Shown here piece by piece: positions 1 through 8,398 of a DNA stretch of 21,029 nt. Positions within the stretch are counted from its first letter, which is position 1; every line of letters begins with the position of its first letter. Both the position numbers and the translations under genes were made by a program. This stretch comes from CAZPQV01 sp964588705 (GTDB taxonomy: Bacteria; Bacteroidota; Bacteroidia; Flavobacteriales; Weeksellaceae), in the NCBI GenBank assembly GCA_964588705.1, contig CAZPQV010000039.1, positions 1 through 21,029 on the forward strand, written 5' to 3'. The notes under the pieces were generated by a model. The model saw nothing but the letters and a program-made list of their open reading frames with translations, was not told where the DNA came from and made no database searches.

Positions 1-2701
1 GAGGTACTGAGAATCCTGAAATACTAAGCATATCCTGGTTCGGAGAATCGATTGTTGGAGATGCTCCCCAAGCTGAACTTGCACTGGATCCTGCGTTTGC
101 AGTAACTTCTTCAGCTTTTGAATAGGTGTAGAATGCAGATCCTGTAAGTCCTTTCCAAGGTCTTAGAGACGCACCAACAGTTGCTGATAATGCATAACCT
201 TTAGTTTCAGTATTAGTAAGTACAGTTACGTTGTTCGCACCGATTTTACTGTTGTACTGATAAGATGCGCTGTTTGGATAGTAAGCACGGTCAGCATAAG
301 TCATTCTGGCTCCGGAATCTTTTCTGTTTGCTCCAAACTGGAATACAGCGTTTACATCTCTTGTATAAAGTAAATCCCCTGTAAGAGTAAGTGGAGAGTT
401 AGGAACTCTGAAGTCTACCCCAAAGCTTGATCTCCAAACTGAAGGCATTTTAAAGTTCTGGTCAACCAATGCGAAAGAAGATGGTGCTCCGTCTTTTGGA
501 GTTTTGATGAATACGTTCTCAGCTCCTGCAGGAACATTGTTCAGGTGATAGTACATATCTTCCGGGTGGAATCTAACGTTTCCAATCCATCCTGCTACGT
601 CACCATAACTACCTGGTTCAACAGTGTTCTGAAGTACACCTGCGTTCGTTGGCATATTTGTTAACCATACAAATGGTACACGTCCTGAGAAAATACCTGT
701 TCCCCCTCTAAGTGTAAGAGTACGGTCTCCCATAACATCATAATTGAAACCTAAACGTGGAGAAAGTGTAACTTTAGAGTTTGGCCATTTTCCTGAAGAG
801 TAATGAGTTGGGTTTCCGGCTTTGTCAAGAAGTTCCAGTGCATCAATTGCAGGGTTAGCCGTTAAATCATTAAGGTACATTGGTAGCTCAGCTCTTAAAC
901 CAAGTGTGAAGTTGAATCTGTCAGAAAGAGCAACTCTGTCCTGGATATAAGCAGATCCTAATCCGAAGTTTACTCTTGCATAAGTTTCCTGTCCTTCATA
1001 TGGATAAGTTAAACCAAACATAATTGGTGCAACTTCATTTGGAGTACCAGTGGTAAGGAAATCTTCTACTGAAGCATATCTGTAGTATCCGGTTCCCATA
1101 CGTGTATATGAGTTACCAAATTTCTGTACTTCATAAGCTAAACCTCCTGTTAGTGTATGTTTACCTACGTTGTAGGTTAAGTTATTGGTAATTGAGAAGT
1201 TATCGTTGATAACGTCATTCAGGTAAGAGAATAATTCAGTACCGAAACTGATGTAGTTGCCACCGTTTGGAGAACCGTCCCAAATATCTACGAATGGGAA
1301 AAGAACGTCAGAAGGTGTAGTTCTCTTATCTTGAATTTTAGAATAAGTAAATAATAACTTGTTAGAAAGCGCAGAGTTGAATTGAGAGTTTAATTCCGCA
1401 GTTACAGACTGTACATTGTTTTCGAAGCCATAGTTACCATTCTCGAATGTCATAGACATGTCACTCACACGGCCCCAACCTGTTCTTGGTCTTGGACCGG
1501 AGTTGAAGTTAGCAACTTGCATCGAAGTTCCTTTAAGCATATTATATCTTACAGCGAATTTATGCTTATCGTTGATGTTCCAGTCTAATCTTGCAAGGAA
1601 TTTATCACCTTGTTGTTCAGCTTCGTCAGCATATCCCTGATATCTGCCCGGATCGTAACCCCATCTGTTAATCAAGTGGTTTCTTACTGCGATAAGATCA
1701 GATTCTCTTACTCTGGAGATGTTATTTGCTCTGTCAGATACTCCGTCTTGTGAAGCTCTCCATAGGTTTGCTCCGGATGCGTTTGCACCAGTTGCGGTTT
1801 CTCTTTCAGCACTAATGAAGAAAAATAATTTATTCTTCATAATAGGACCTCCGATTGTCAGACCGTTGGTCATTTTTGCACCTGATACTTTTTCAATATC
1901 TTCTCCGTTGATTTTCCAACCGTTAAGTTCTTTACCATTATAGTATCCGTAAAGTGATCCACGGAATCTGTTAGTACCAGATTTTGTCACCGCGTTAATA
2001 CCAGCTCCTGTAAAACCAGACTGTGTAACGTCGTAAGGTGCAATATTTACAGAAATTTCTTCAATAGCATCCAAAGAAATTGGCTGAGAGTTTCCACCAG
2101 GTAGTGGGCTTGAACTCAAACCGAATCCGTTGTTAAAGTTAGCACCGTCAATCTGAAGGTTGTTGTAACGGGCATCACGACCTGCGAAAGAAAGTCCGTT
2201 GGCCTGAGGAGTCAATCTTGTGAATTCAGTGATACTTCTGTTAGTTTGTGGAAGCTCCTGAATCTGTCTTTGTCCTACGTTGGTTGCAGCACCTGTTTTG
2301 TTTACATTGGTGTTTCTAACTCCTGCAATAACAACTTCAGCAATATCAGCAGTTTTAACTTCACCGAAAACAGGGTTAAGCACGAATGCCTGTCCCAGTT
2401 CCATGTAAACGTCTTCGTAAACCAATGGTTCCTGCCCAGCATTTGTAACTTCTACACGGTAAGGTCCACCTACACGCATGTTGGCCAAGTTAAAGTTTCC
2501 TGCAGCGTTAGCTGTACCGGTGTACACAGTTCCTGAAGGCAAGTGAGTTGCTGTAATTACAGCTCCTGAAGTAGCCTGTCCACCAGTTTTTGTCACAATA
2601 CCGGTCATGTTACTCGTCGTAACCTGTGCCTGTACTGTACCGTATCCTGTAAATGCCAATGCAGCAATGAGAACGGTTTTTTTGATTGGATTAAAATTCA
2701 T
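1..2701 (-). CDS. Oar-like TonB-dependent outer-membrane receptor (C-terminus off the left edge)
   Basis: I translated the minus strand from the ATG at 2699-2701 and the frame stays open for about 900 codons to the window edge, so the 3' end is missing. Residues 1-26 are a Sec signal peptide (MNFNPIKKTVLIAALAF..., cleavage near VQAQ). A carboxypeptidase-regulatory-like beta-sandwich follows at about 30-115, with the pattern MTGIVTK...TSGAVITAT. Then comes a plug domain (about 130-260) containing NNLQIDGANFNN, SLDAIEEISVNIAPYDV and INAVTKSGTNRFRGSLYGYY. The rest is aromatic beta-barrel sequence (for example TLSPRLGFNYDV, LRGGTGIFSGRVPFVW). This order is that of the Oar/OmpA-related TonB-dependent receptors of Bacteroidetes and Myxococcus, usually about 1000-1100 residues. 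It sits in the outer membrane; the ligand cannot be told. Strongly biased codon use (AAC, GGT, GCA, AGA) suggests high expression. It stands alone, separated from nadC by a promoter-bearing spacer. Confidence 0.93.
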   Translation of the reverse strand, partial: MNFNPIKKTVLIAALAFTGYGTVQAQVTTSNMTGIVTKTGGQATSGAVITATHLPSGTVYTGTANAAGNFNLANMRVGGPYRVEVTNAGQEPLVYEDVYMELGQAFVLNPVFGEVKTADIAEVVIAGVRNTNVNKTGAATNVGQRQIQELPQTNRSITEFTRLTPQANGLSFAGRDARYNNLQIDGANFNNGFGLSSSPLPGGNSQPISLDAIEEISVNIAPYDVTQSGFTGAGINAVTKSGTNRFRGSLYGYYNGKELNGWKINGEDIEKVSGAKMTNGLTIGGPIMKNKLFFFISAERETATGANASGANLWRASQDGVSDRANNISRVRESDLIAVRNHLINRWGYDPGRYQGYADEAEQQGDKFLARLDWNINDKHKFAVRYNMLKGTSMQVANFNSGPRPRTGWGRVSDMSMTFENGNYGFENNVQSVTAELNSQFNSALSNKLLFTYSKIQDKRTTPSDVLFPFVDIWDGSPNGGNYISFGTELFSYLNDVINDNFSITNNLTYNVGKHTLTGGLAYEVQKFGNSYTRMGTGYYRYASVEDFLTTGTPNEVAPIMFGLTYPYEGQETYARVNFGLGSAYIQDRVALSDRFNFTLGLRAELPMYLNDLTANPAIDALELLDKAGNPTHYSSGKWPNSKVTLSPRLGFNYDVMGDRTLTLRGGTGIFSGRVPFVWLTNMPTNAGVLQNTVEPGSYGDVAGWIGNVRFHPEDMYYHLNNVPAGAENVFIKTPKDGAPSSFALVDQNFKMPSVWRSSFGVDFRVPNSPLTLTGDLLYTRDVNAVFQFGANRKDSGARMTYADRAYYPNSASYQYNSKIGANNVTVLTNTETKGYALSATVGASLRPWKGLTGSAFYTYSKAEEVTANAGSSASSAWGASPTIDSPNQDMLSISGFSVP

Positions 2702-2736
2702 ATCAGTTTTAATTAAGAAATTAAATTTTCACGGTG

Positions 2737-2744
2737 CAAAAATA
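2737..2744 (-). promoter_or_regulatory. Proximal -7 box (P2) of the oar-like gene
   Basis: The minus strand reads TATTTTTG, a perfect match to the Bacteroidetes -7 consensus TAnnTTTG, 35 nt before the ATG. The nearest upstream TTTG lies 26 nt away, longer than usual, so this may be a weak or secondary promoter. Confidence 0.45.
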
Positions 2745-2766
2745 CTGTTAAAATATAAAAGCCGCA

Positions 2767-2799
2767 TTAACAAAATGTTAAATATTAAAATTTTGTTAA
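2767..2799. repeat. 10-bp inverted repeat in the oar-like leader
   Basis: The arms TTAACAAAAT (2767-2776) and ATTTTGTTAA (2790-2799) are perfectly complementary across 13 nt. They lie just upstream of the proximal -7 box and inside the transcript predicted from the distal promoter. The stem is AT-rich and has no following T-run, so an operator or RNA hairpin is likelier than a terminator of nadC. A second, weaker pair (ATTATCA at 2820-2826, TGATAAT at 2837-2843) lies next to it. Nothing coding is visible in 2702-2918. Confidence 0.5.
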
Positions 2800-2863
2800 C
2801 ACAGCTTTAATTGTATCTGATTATCAATATGTTTGATGATAATTTTGATTGCTTTTGTTTCGG

Positions 2864-2897
2864 CAAAGATATTAAAATTTAATAATAAAAAGCCAAA
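2864..2897 (-). promoter_or_regulatory. Distal promoter (P1) of the oar-like gene
   Basis: On the minus strand TTTG (2894-2897) is followed after 22 nt by TATCTTTG (2864-2871), matching the -33/-7 Bacteroidetes promoter. Transcription would start near 2857, giving a leader of about 155 nt for the receptor gene. Confidence 0.55.
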
Positions 2898-2918
2898 ATT
2901 TTATTCGTATCATAATAT

Positions 2919-3782
2919 TTAGTCCTTAATTGCTTTCAAACTTATATCAATATTTTTTGCTGAATGTGTCAATGCACCAGCTGAAATGTACGTCACTCCA
3001 GTTGAAGCCACATCTTTTAAAACGTCTCTTGTTATGCCACCCGATGCTTCACTTTCGCAACGGCCTGCAATAAGTTTTACAGCTTTTTTCATCGTTGGAA
3101 CATCCATATTGTCAAGCATTATACGGTCAACTTTTGCATCAATGGCTTCTTGCACTTCCTCCAGATTGCGGGTTTCAACTTCTATTTTCAGTCTTTTCTT
3201 ATTCTTCTTCAGGTATTCTTTGCACATTTTCACGGCATTGGTGATACTTCCGTTATAATCGATGTGATTGTCTTTCAGCATTACCATATCGTAAAGACCG
3301 TATCTGTGGTTGGTTCCTCCGCCAATCGCGACAGCCCATTTTTCACAAATTCTGAAATTTGGGGTGGTTTTTCTCGTGTCTAAAAGTTTTGTTTTTGTTC
3401 CTACCAATCGCGAATCCCAATCGTATGTGAGTGTAGCGATACCACTCATTCTTTGCATACAGTTGAGAATCAGACGCTCTGTCTGTAAAATAGACTGTGC
3501 TTTTCCGGTAACGATAAATGCAATATCCCCAACTTTTGCAGATTCACCATCTTTGATGAATACTTCCACAGATATATTTCTGTCAAATGTTTTGAAGATA
3601 AATTCTGCCAATTCTACTCCGGCAACAATACAATCTTCCTTGATGATGCATCTTGCTTTCTGCACCAAATCTTTCGGAATGGTAGAAAGTGTAGAGTGGT
3701 CGCCATCCTGAATGTCTTCTTCCAAAGCATTCTTTATAAATAATTTTAAAGCTTTATCGGTAACGTAACTTGGTCTTTTCAT
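2919..3782 (-). CDS. nadC: Nicotinate-nucleotide pyrophosphorylase (quinolinate phosphoribosyltransferase)
   Basis: The 287-residue protein converts quinolinate and PRPP into nicotinate mononucleotide, CO2 and pyrophosphate, the step that commits quinolinate to NAD synthesis in the cytosol. Family motifs are in order: an N-terminal EEDIQDGDHST (21-31), TERLILNCMQRMSGIAT (101-117), the TRKTTP loop (136-141), GGGTNHR (154-160), LKDNH (169-173), EVET (201-204), LDNM (223-226), EASGGI (245-250) and ISAGALTHS (266-274). These hold the basic and acidic residues that bind the substrates in known NadC structures. Length and motif spacing are normal. The ATG at 3782 is the only sensible start. It lies 9 bp after nadB and is surely co-transcribed with it. 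The quinolinate synthase gene nadA is not in the window. No convincing terminator follows. Confidence 0.97.
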   Translation of the reverse strand: MKRPSYVTDKALKLFIKNALEEDIQDGDHSTLSTIPKDLVQKARCIIKEDCIVAGVELAEFIFKTFDRNISVEVFIKDGESAKVGDIAFIVTGKAQSILQTERLILNCMQRMSGIATLTYDWDSRLVGTKTKLLDTRKTTPNFRICEKWAVAIGGGTNHRYGLYDMVMLKDNHIDYNGSITNAVKMCKEYLKKNKKRLKIEVETRNLEEVQEAIDAKVDRIMLDNMDVPTMKKAVKLIAGRCESEASGGITRDVLKDVASTGVTYISAGALTHSAKNIDISLKAIKD

Positions 3783-3791
3783 AATTAAATT

Positions 3792-5411
3792 TTATTGTTC
3801 GGATATTGTTAACGGCTTCGTTGCCAAATCTTTATTGTAGAAAGACCCTTTATTTTCGGTCATTTTCAGCGAATGTTTGATGATAAGATACGAAACATTC
3901 ACCAGATTTCTTAGTTCAGAAAGCTGTGGCGACATGATCGAGTAATTATAAAGTTCAGTCACTGCTTCGTAAATTTCCCGTTGTTTTCTCTTGGCCATTT
4001 CCAATCGGGAATTGCTTCTTACGATAGCTACCAAATCGCTCATCAGTTCCTGAAGCTGTTTTCTCAGATAAGAAATCATCACCATTTCATCCATCATTTT
4101 CATGCCTTCCTCATTCCATTCCGGGACCGCTTTTAAATCTTCATAATTAAAGTCATCTTTTTTCAGAAGCTCAACCGATTTAATCGCAGCGTTATGCCCG
4201 AAAACCAATCCTTCAAGCAATGAGTTGGAAGCCAATCTGTTAGCGCCATGAAGTCCGGAATTGGTGCATTCTCCAACAGCAAAAAGATTTTTTATGGAGC
4301 TTTGTCCGTCCATATCAATATCAATACCTCCCATCAGATAATGACAGGCCGGCACAACAGGAATTAATTCCGTAAAAGGGTCAATTCCTTCATCAAGGCA
4401 TTTCTGATAGATGTTCGGGAAATGCTCAATAAATTTTTTTTGATCCATATGTGAACAGTCCAGCCCAACATAATCGTCACCTCTCGTAATGAGTTCGTTA
4501 TCAATGGCTCTCGCAACGATGTCTCTTGATGCCAGTTCCTCACGTTCATCATATTTATGCATGAAAGGTTCGCCATTTTTTGTGCGAAGTTTTGCGCCAT
4601 CGCCACGAACCGCTTCTGAAATCAGGAAGAGCATTCCATCCAGTTTCGAATACATGGCCGTTGGATGAAACTGATAATACTGCATGTTTGAAACTTTTCC
4701 GCGCGCACGGTGTACAAATGCAATTCCGTCACCGGTAGCAATAATCGGGTTGGTGGTATTTTTATACACATGTCCTGCGCCTCCAGTTGCAACCAAAGTA
4801 ATTTTTGCGGTAATTCCAATGATTTTTTTCTTTTTGTTGTTCAGCACATAAGCACCATAGCAACTGATATTATTCAGATCTAGTTTTTTGCCCGGAACCT
4901 GATGCTGAGTAATTAAATCGACCACATAATGATGATCGAGAATGGTGATGTTTGCCGAATTGTTGGCGGTTTCCAGCAAAGCCCTTTCGATTTCGAAACC
5001 GGTGATATCTTTGTGGTGAACAATTCGGTTTTCGGTATGACCGCCTTCGCGACCAAGTTTGTAATCGCCGTCTTTTTCGCGGTCAAACTGCGTTCCCCAA
5101 TCTACGAGTTCCTGAAAACGGGCAGGCCCTTCTTTGATGACCATTTCTACCACTTCGCGCTTATTTTCGCCGTCGCCGGCACGCATGGTATCCTCTATAT
5201 GTTTTTCGAAATTATCTTTGTCGAAATCGGTTACTACGGCAAGTCCGCCCTGTGCATATTTGGTGTTGCTTTCATCCTCATCTGCCTTTGTAACGATGGT
5301 TATTTTGGTATCTGGAAGTTGTTCTGCAATTTTTATTGCATAGGAAAGTCCGGAAATCCCGGAGCCAATTACCAATACATCTGTCTCTGTCATCCGCTTT
5401 GGTTTGTACAT
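3792..5411 (-). CDS. nadB: L-aspartate oxidase
   Basis: This 539-residue FAD enzyme oxidises L-aspartate to iminoaspartate, the first step of de novo NAD synthesis; NadA then makes quinolinate. The FAD-binding GSGISG is at 16-21. Residues matching the E. coli NadB active site are all present: E122 in REGGH, H249 in QFHPT, R296 in SRDIVAR, H357 in PACHYLMGG and R392 in GANRLASNS. TKYAQGG (50-56) and LFAVGECTNSGLHGANRLA (377-394) are further signatures separating it from plain fumarate reductases. The helical C-terminal domain (about 430-539) is complete. ATG at 5411 is preceded by a -7 box; an ATG seven codons in is an alternative. It leads the nadB-nadC operon. Confidence 0.97.
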   Translation of the reverse strand: MYKPKRMTETDVLVIGSGISGLSYAIKIAEQLPDTKITIVTKADEDESNTKYAQGGLAVVTDFDKDNFEKHIEDTMRAGDGENKREVVEMVIKEGPARFQELVDWGTQFDREKDGDYKLGREGGHTENRIVHHKDITGFEIERALLETANNSANITILDHHYVVDLITQHQVPGKKLDLNNISCYGAYVLNNKKKKIIGITAKITLVATGGAGHVYKNTTNPIIATGDGIAFVHRARGKVSNMQYYQFHPTAMYSKLDGMLFLISEAVRGDGAKLRTKNGEPFMHKYDEREELASRDIVARAIDNELITRGDDYVGLDCSHMDQKKFIEHFPNIYQKCLDEGIDPFTELIPVVPACHYLMGGIDIDMDGQSSIKNLFAVGECTNSGLHGANRLASNSLLEGLVFGHNAAIKSVELLKKDDFNYEDLKAVPEWNEEGMKMMDEMVMISYLRKQLQELMSDLVAIVRSNSRLEMAKRKQREIYEAVTELYNYSIMSPQLSELRNLVNVSYLIIKHSLKMTENKGSFYNKDLATKPLTISEQ

Positions 5412-5422
5412 GATTTAATTTT

Positions 5423-5430
5423 CAAATTTA
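5423..5430 (-). promoter_or_regulatory. -7 box of the nadBC operon
   Basis: The minus strand reads TAAATTTG, fitting TAnnTTTG, 11 nt before the nadB ATG. This implies a leader of only a few nucleotides. A clear -33 TTTG was not found at the right distance. Confidence 0.5.
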
Positions 5431-5492
5431 AGAAAAAACAGAGGTTCAGAAACTTAATTACAGAAATAAATTAACAAACAGAAAATAGAAAA

Positions 5493-6119
5493 TTACAGGA
5501 ATTTGAACAGCTTGTCATCATTTTTTCTCACCTTTTTCATGTGCTGAAAAGAGTCGTCTTCGGCTCTGTAACCTAAAGCTAAAGTTACGGTAACACTCTC
5601 TTTATCAGTATCGATGCCTAATATTTCTTCAATAGCACCAGGCTTAAAACCTTCCATCGGACAACTGTCTACACGTTCTAAGGCTGACGCAAACATCAGA
5701 TTTCCTAAAACAATATAACTCTGCTTCTCATTCCAGTTCAGAAGTTTTTCCTTTTCGATACTGTCTCGAAAACTGTTGATGCTTTTTCTGAATTTATCTA
5801 GACTTTCGATTTCAACTTTTCTAACTTCGGTAATATGCTTAAAATAACCGTCGATATAGTGGTCTTCGATTTCTTTTTTCGATGAAATAATAATTAAATG
5901 CGAACAGGTTGAAACCTGAGATTTATTGTAAAATGCTTCCTGAAGTTTTGTAAGCATATCATCACTTTCAACCACGTAAATCTTGTATGGCTGCAGCCCA
6001 AGTGAACTTGCCGAAAGTCTTCCGGCTTCGAGAATATCTTTCAGAACGTCTGCAGGGATTTTTGCTTTGTTGAATTTTTTTACAGAATATCTTTTTTGAA
6101 GGGCTTCGATGTAGTTCAT
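5493..6119 (-). CDS. Nitroreductase-family NAD(P)H-dependent oxidoreductase (NfsB-like)
   Basis: The 208-residue protein belongs to the FMN-binding nitroreductase fold: an N-terminal RYSVKKF (10-16) that contacts FMN, LEAGRLSASSLGLQPYKIYVV (30-50), the central helices with LGNLMFASALERVDSCPMEGF (138-158), and a C-terminal ALGYRAEDD (181-189). Such enzymes reduce quinones, nitroaromatics or related substrates with NAD(P)H as soluble homodimers; the physiological substrate is not evident. The ATG at 6119 is chosen because the conserved N-terminus starts there. A longer frame from a TTG at 6173 would begin inside a tandem repeat and upstream of the -7 box. The gene precedes nadB by 81 bp. That nadB has its own -7 box argues for separate transcription. 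Confidence 0.92.
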   Translation of the reverse strand: MNYIEALQKRYSVKKFNKAKIPADVLKDILEAGRLSASSLGLQPYKIYVVESDDMLTKLQEAFYNKSQVSTCSHLIIISSKKEIEDHYIDGYFKHITEVRKVEIESLDKFRKSINSFRDSIEKEKLLNWNEKQSYIVLGNLMFASALERVDSCPMEGFKPGAIEEILGIDTDKESVTVTLALGYRAEDDSFQHMKKVRKNDDKLFKFL

Positions 6120-6123
6120 TCTG

Positions 6124-6131
6124 CAAAGATA
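6124..6131 (-). promoter_or_regulatory. -7 box of the nitroreductase gene
   Basis: TATCTTTG on the minus strand, ending 4 nt before the ATG. A TTG (6156-6158) lies 24 nt upstream within a tandem repeat. If active, the transcript begins at or next to the start codon. Confidence 0.55.
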
Positions 6132-6152
6132 AGGAAATGAGAACTTTGAAAT

Positions 6153-6176
6153 AGTCAATAAGTCAATAGTCAATAT
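6153..6176. repeat. Tandem repeat of an 8-bp unit (AGTCAATA)
   Basis: Two exact units AGTCAATA (6153-6160, 6161-6168) are followed by a third lacking its first base, GTCAATA (6169-6175). On the minus strand this supplies TTGACT steps just upstream of the nitroreductase -7 box. Microrepeats of 7-8 bp recur elsewhere in the window. Confidence 0.75.
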
Positions 6177-6223
6177 GTGAATTTTTGGATGGGTCTAAAA
6201 TGTTACTTGATGTAAATTTTCAA

Positions 6224-6254
6224 ATTCACTTATTCACCATTCATAGATTCACTC
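6224..6254. repeat. Degenerate tandem repeat of ATTCAC units
   Basis: Four units start at 6224, 6232, 6239 and 6247 (ATTCACTT, ATTCACC, ATTCATAG, ATTCACTC). The array ends exactly at the rnhA stop codon. With the 6153-6176 array it occupies most of the gap between rnhA and the nitroreductase gene. Confidence 0.65.
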
Positions 6255-6737
6255 TTAAAAAAGTCCACCGTCATTCGCATTTTCAAAACCCTCATCAATT
6301 TCAAGGTTTTCTTTATTGTATGCTGCTACGGCAAGACGGTCGCAAATTTCATTTTCAGGATGTCCGGAGTGTCCTCTGATCCAGTGGAAGGTAGGGTTGT
6401 GATCTCTGAAAAGTGGGATAAATCTTCGCCACAAATCAGGATTTTTCACATTTTTAAAACCTCTTTTTATCCAGCCTTCAATCCAGTTTTTGTTGATGGC
6501 ATCGGCTACATATTTACTGTCGGTAAATACGTGAACATCGTTGTGGTTGGATTTGAGTTTTTCAAGAGCTTCAATTACGGCAAGTAATTCCATCCGGTTA
6601 TTGGTGGTTTTACGGAAACCTTTCGAAAACTGCTTTTCATGATTACGCTCGGGTTGGCGCATAAGAATGCCATAACCTCCTTTTCCGGGGTTGCCGCTGC
6701 ACGCACCGTCGGTGTAAATCTCAATTCTGTAATCCAA
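6255..6737 (-). CDS. rnhA: Ribonuclease HI
   Basis: This 160-residue enzyme cuts the RNA strand of RNA-DNA hybrids, removing primers and R-loops. All catalytic residues are visible: D10 in IYTDGACSGNPG, E50 in NNRMELLAV, D73 in FTDSKYV, H123 in RGHSGH and D133 in ICDRLA. The length fits the bacterial single-domain enzyme (about 155 residues). The start is a TTG at 6737: no ATG or GTG lies upstream in frame before the dnaB stop, and the first strand MDYRIEIYTDG needs this start. It begins 17 bp after dnaB and has no promoter of its own, so dnaB-rnhA is a replication operon. Confidence 0.96.
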   Translation of the reverse strand: MDYRIEIYTDGACSGNPGKGGYGILMRQPERNHEKQFSKGFRKTTNNRMELLAVIEALEKLKSNHNDVHVFTDSKYVADAINKNWIEGWIKRGFKNVKNPDLWRRFIPLFRDHNPTFHWIRGHSGHPENEICDRLAVAAYNKENLEIDEGFENANDGGLF

Positions 6738-6754
6738 ATTTGATTGTTTATTTT

Positions 6755-8350
6755 TTAGAACTGAAGCTCGTCATCTTCATCAAAATCATTCATTGAAGAA
6801 CCGGAAAGCCCGGAGAAACTCGAATTATCCGGCAAATCAAAAGCAGCAGTAGGATCGCTGGAAATGGTTACTCTGCCAAAACCATCACCTTCCATTTTAT
6901 CGAAGTTTGACGGTTGATAACCATAGTGATCTCCATACAAATCAAGGTCAGTGAATTTTCCAAGATTTTTAATGAACGAAAGCCTTACGTCGGCAGTAGC
7001 ACCATTTCTGTGCTTGGCAATGATAATTTCTGCCTGGTTTTCGGTTGAGGTTTGCTGGCCTTCTTCGTCGTTATCCCAAGTGGTAATTTTATAATATTCA
7101 GGTCGAAAGATGAACGATACGATATCCGCATCCTGCTCAATCGCTCCCGATTCACGAAGGTCAGAAAGTTGAGGTCTTTTTCCCGTTCTTGTCTCTACAC
7201 TTCTTGACAGCTGCGACAAAGCAATTACCGGAACATTCAGTTCTTTAGCAATAGCTTTAAGCGACCTTGAAATCATTGCAATTTCCTGTTCACGGTTTCC
7301 TGTGGCCTTTCCACCGCTGTTGGCCGTCATCAGCTGAAGATAATCGACCATGATGATTTTTACACCGTGTTGCATTACCAAACGGCGGCACTTCGCACGG
7401 AAATCGAAAACCGATAGCGAAGGTGTTTCATCAATATATAAAGGAGCATTTTCCAGTTCGGAAACGTTGGAAAACAGTCTTTGCCATTCGTCATCAGACA
7501 TTTGTCCTTTTCTCAGTTTTTCTGAAGAAATACCGGTTTCAGACGAAATCATCCTAGTAATTAACTGAACTGAAGCCATTTCTAGAGAAAACAGCGCCAA
7601 TGGAATTTTGTGATGAACTGCAATATTTCTTGCCATCGATAGCAAAAAGGCCGTTTTACCCATCGCCGGGCGTGCTGCAATAATAATTAAATCTGAATTT
7701 TGCCAACCGCCGGTTTCTTTATCAATATCTTTAAAACCGGATGGAATACCGGAAAGTCCTTCTTTGTCTTTTAGGGATTTAATGGTTTCAATGGCCTGTT
7801 TTACCAAGGAGTTCGCAGTGTCAAATCCTTTTTTGATGGTTCCGTTGGTGATTTCAAAAAATGACTGTTCGGCTTTGTCTAAAAGTTCAAAAACGTCGGT
7901 TGATTCTTTATATGAGTTGTCAATAACGTTTGCAGAAACATTGATGAGACTTCTTAAAATAAATTTTTCAAGAATTACACGGACGTGATATTCAATATGA
8001 GCTGAAGAACTCACACCCATCGTCAGTTCGATAATATAATGGTCGCCTCCGGCAAGTCCGAGTTTTTCTTCTTTTTTCAGCTCCTGAATAACCGTCATTA
8101 AATCAACCGGATGATTGCTTTCGTAAAGTTTTATGATGGCAGCAAAAATTACCTGATGTCTTGGATCGTAAAAGACTTCAGGTTTAAGTAAATCGATAGA
8201 ATAATCGAGTCCTTTTTTATCAATAAGAAAAGTTCCTATAACGAGTTTCTCGAAATCAACTGCATTTGGAGGCATTTTGCCTTCTGAAATTGAGAGTTCC
8301 CTTGCAAAATTACCGTGAGTAAGAGACGATAATGTTTCCTTCTGTGCCAT
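6755..8350 (-). CDS. dnaB: Replicative DNA helicase DnaB
   Basis: The 531-residue hexameric helicase unwinds DNA ahead of the replication fork and recruits primase. The N-terminal primase-interacting domain (about 30-140) starts MPPNAVDFEKLVIGTFLID and includes LLKPEVFYDPRHQVIF. After the linker, the RecA-like domain has Walker A ARPAMGKTA (226-234), SLEM (255-258), Walker B IIMVDYLQLM (332-341), SQLSRSVETR (379-388) and LRESGAIEQDADI (398-410). No intein interrupts it, although DnaB is a common intein host. The acidic C-terminal tail (about 480-531, ending DDELQF) is low in complexity. The ATG at 8350 has a -7 box 4 nt upstream. It heads dnaB-rnhA. Confidence 0.97.
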   Translation of the reverse strand: MAQKETLSSLTHGNFARELSISEGKMPPNAVDFEKLVIGTFLIDKKGLDYSIDLLKPEVFYDPRHQVIFAAIIKLYESNHPVDLMTVIQELKKEEKLGLAGGDHYIIELTMGVSSSAHIEYHVRVILEKFILRSLINVSANVIDNSYKESTDVFELLDKAEQSFFEITNGTIKKGFDTANSLVKQAIETIKSLKDKEGLSGIPSGFKDIDKETGGWQNSDLIIIAARPAMGKTAFLLSMARNIAVHHKIPLALFSLEMASVQLITRMISSETGISSEKLRKGQMSDDEWQRLFSNVSELENAPLYIDETPSLSVFDFRAKCRRLVMQHGVKIIMVDYLQLMTANSGGKATGNREQEIAMISRSLKAIAKELNVPVIALSQLSRSVETRTGKRPQLSDLRESGAIEQDADIVSFIFRPEYYKITTWDNDEEGQQTSTENQAEIIIAKHRNGATADVRLSFIKNLGKFTDLDLYGDHYGYQPSNFDKMEGDGFGRVTISSDPTAAFDLPDNSSFSGLSGSSMNDFDEDDELQF

Positions 8351-8354
8351 AAAG

Positions 8355-8362
8355 CAAAGATA
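8355..8362 (-). promoter_or_regulatory. -7 box of dnaB-rnhA
   Basis: TATCTTTG on the minus strand, 4 nt before the dnaB ATG. No TTTG lies at normal -33 distance, so the promoter may need an activator or be AT-tract dependent. Confidence 0.5.
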
Positions 8363-8398
8363 GTTTTTTTAATATTTTAATTGTATTTATTAATTCAC

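Noticed and set aside
1458..2810. Several plus-strand open frames of 60-96 codons within the oar-like gene region
   Set aside because: They lie antisense to a continuous receptor frame with biased codon use, and have no promoter, signal or recognisable domain.
6120..6173. Longer nitroreductase start at TTG 6173
   Set aside because: The extra 18 residues read through the tandem repeat and -7 box, and the family N-terminus begins at ATG 6119.
6153..6254. CRISPR-like array
   Set aside because: Units are 7-8 bp and contiguous without spacers; no cas genes are present.
6755..8350. Intein within dnaB
   Set aside because: The Walker A region and the rest of the helicase domain are continuous with no extra block.
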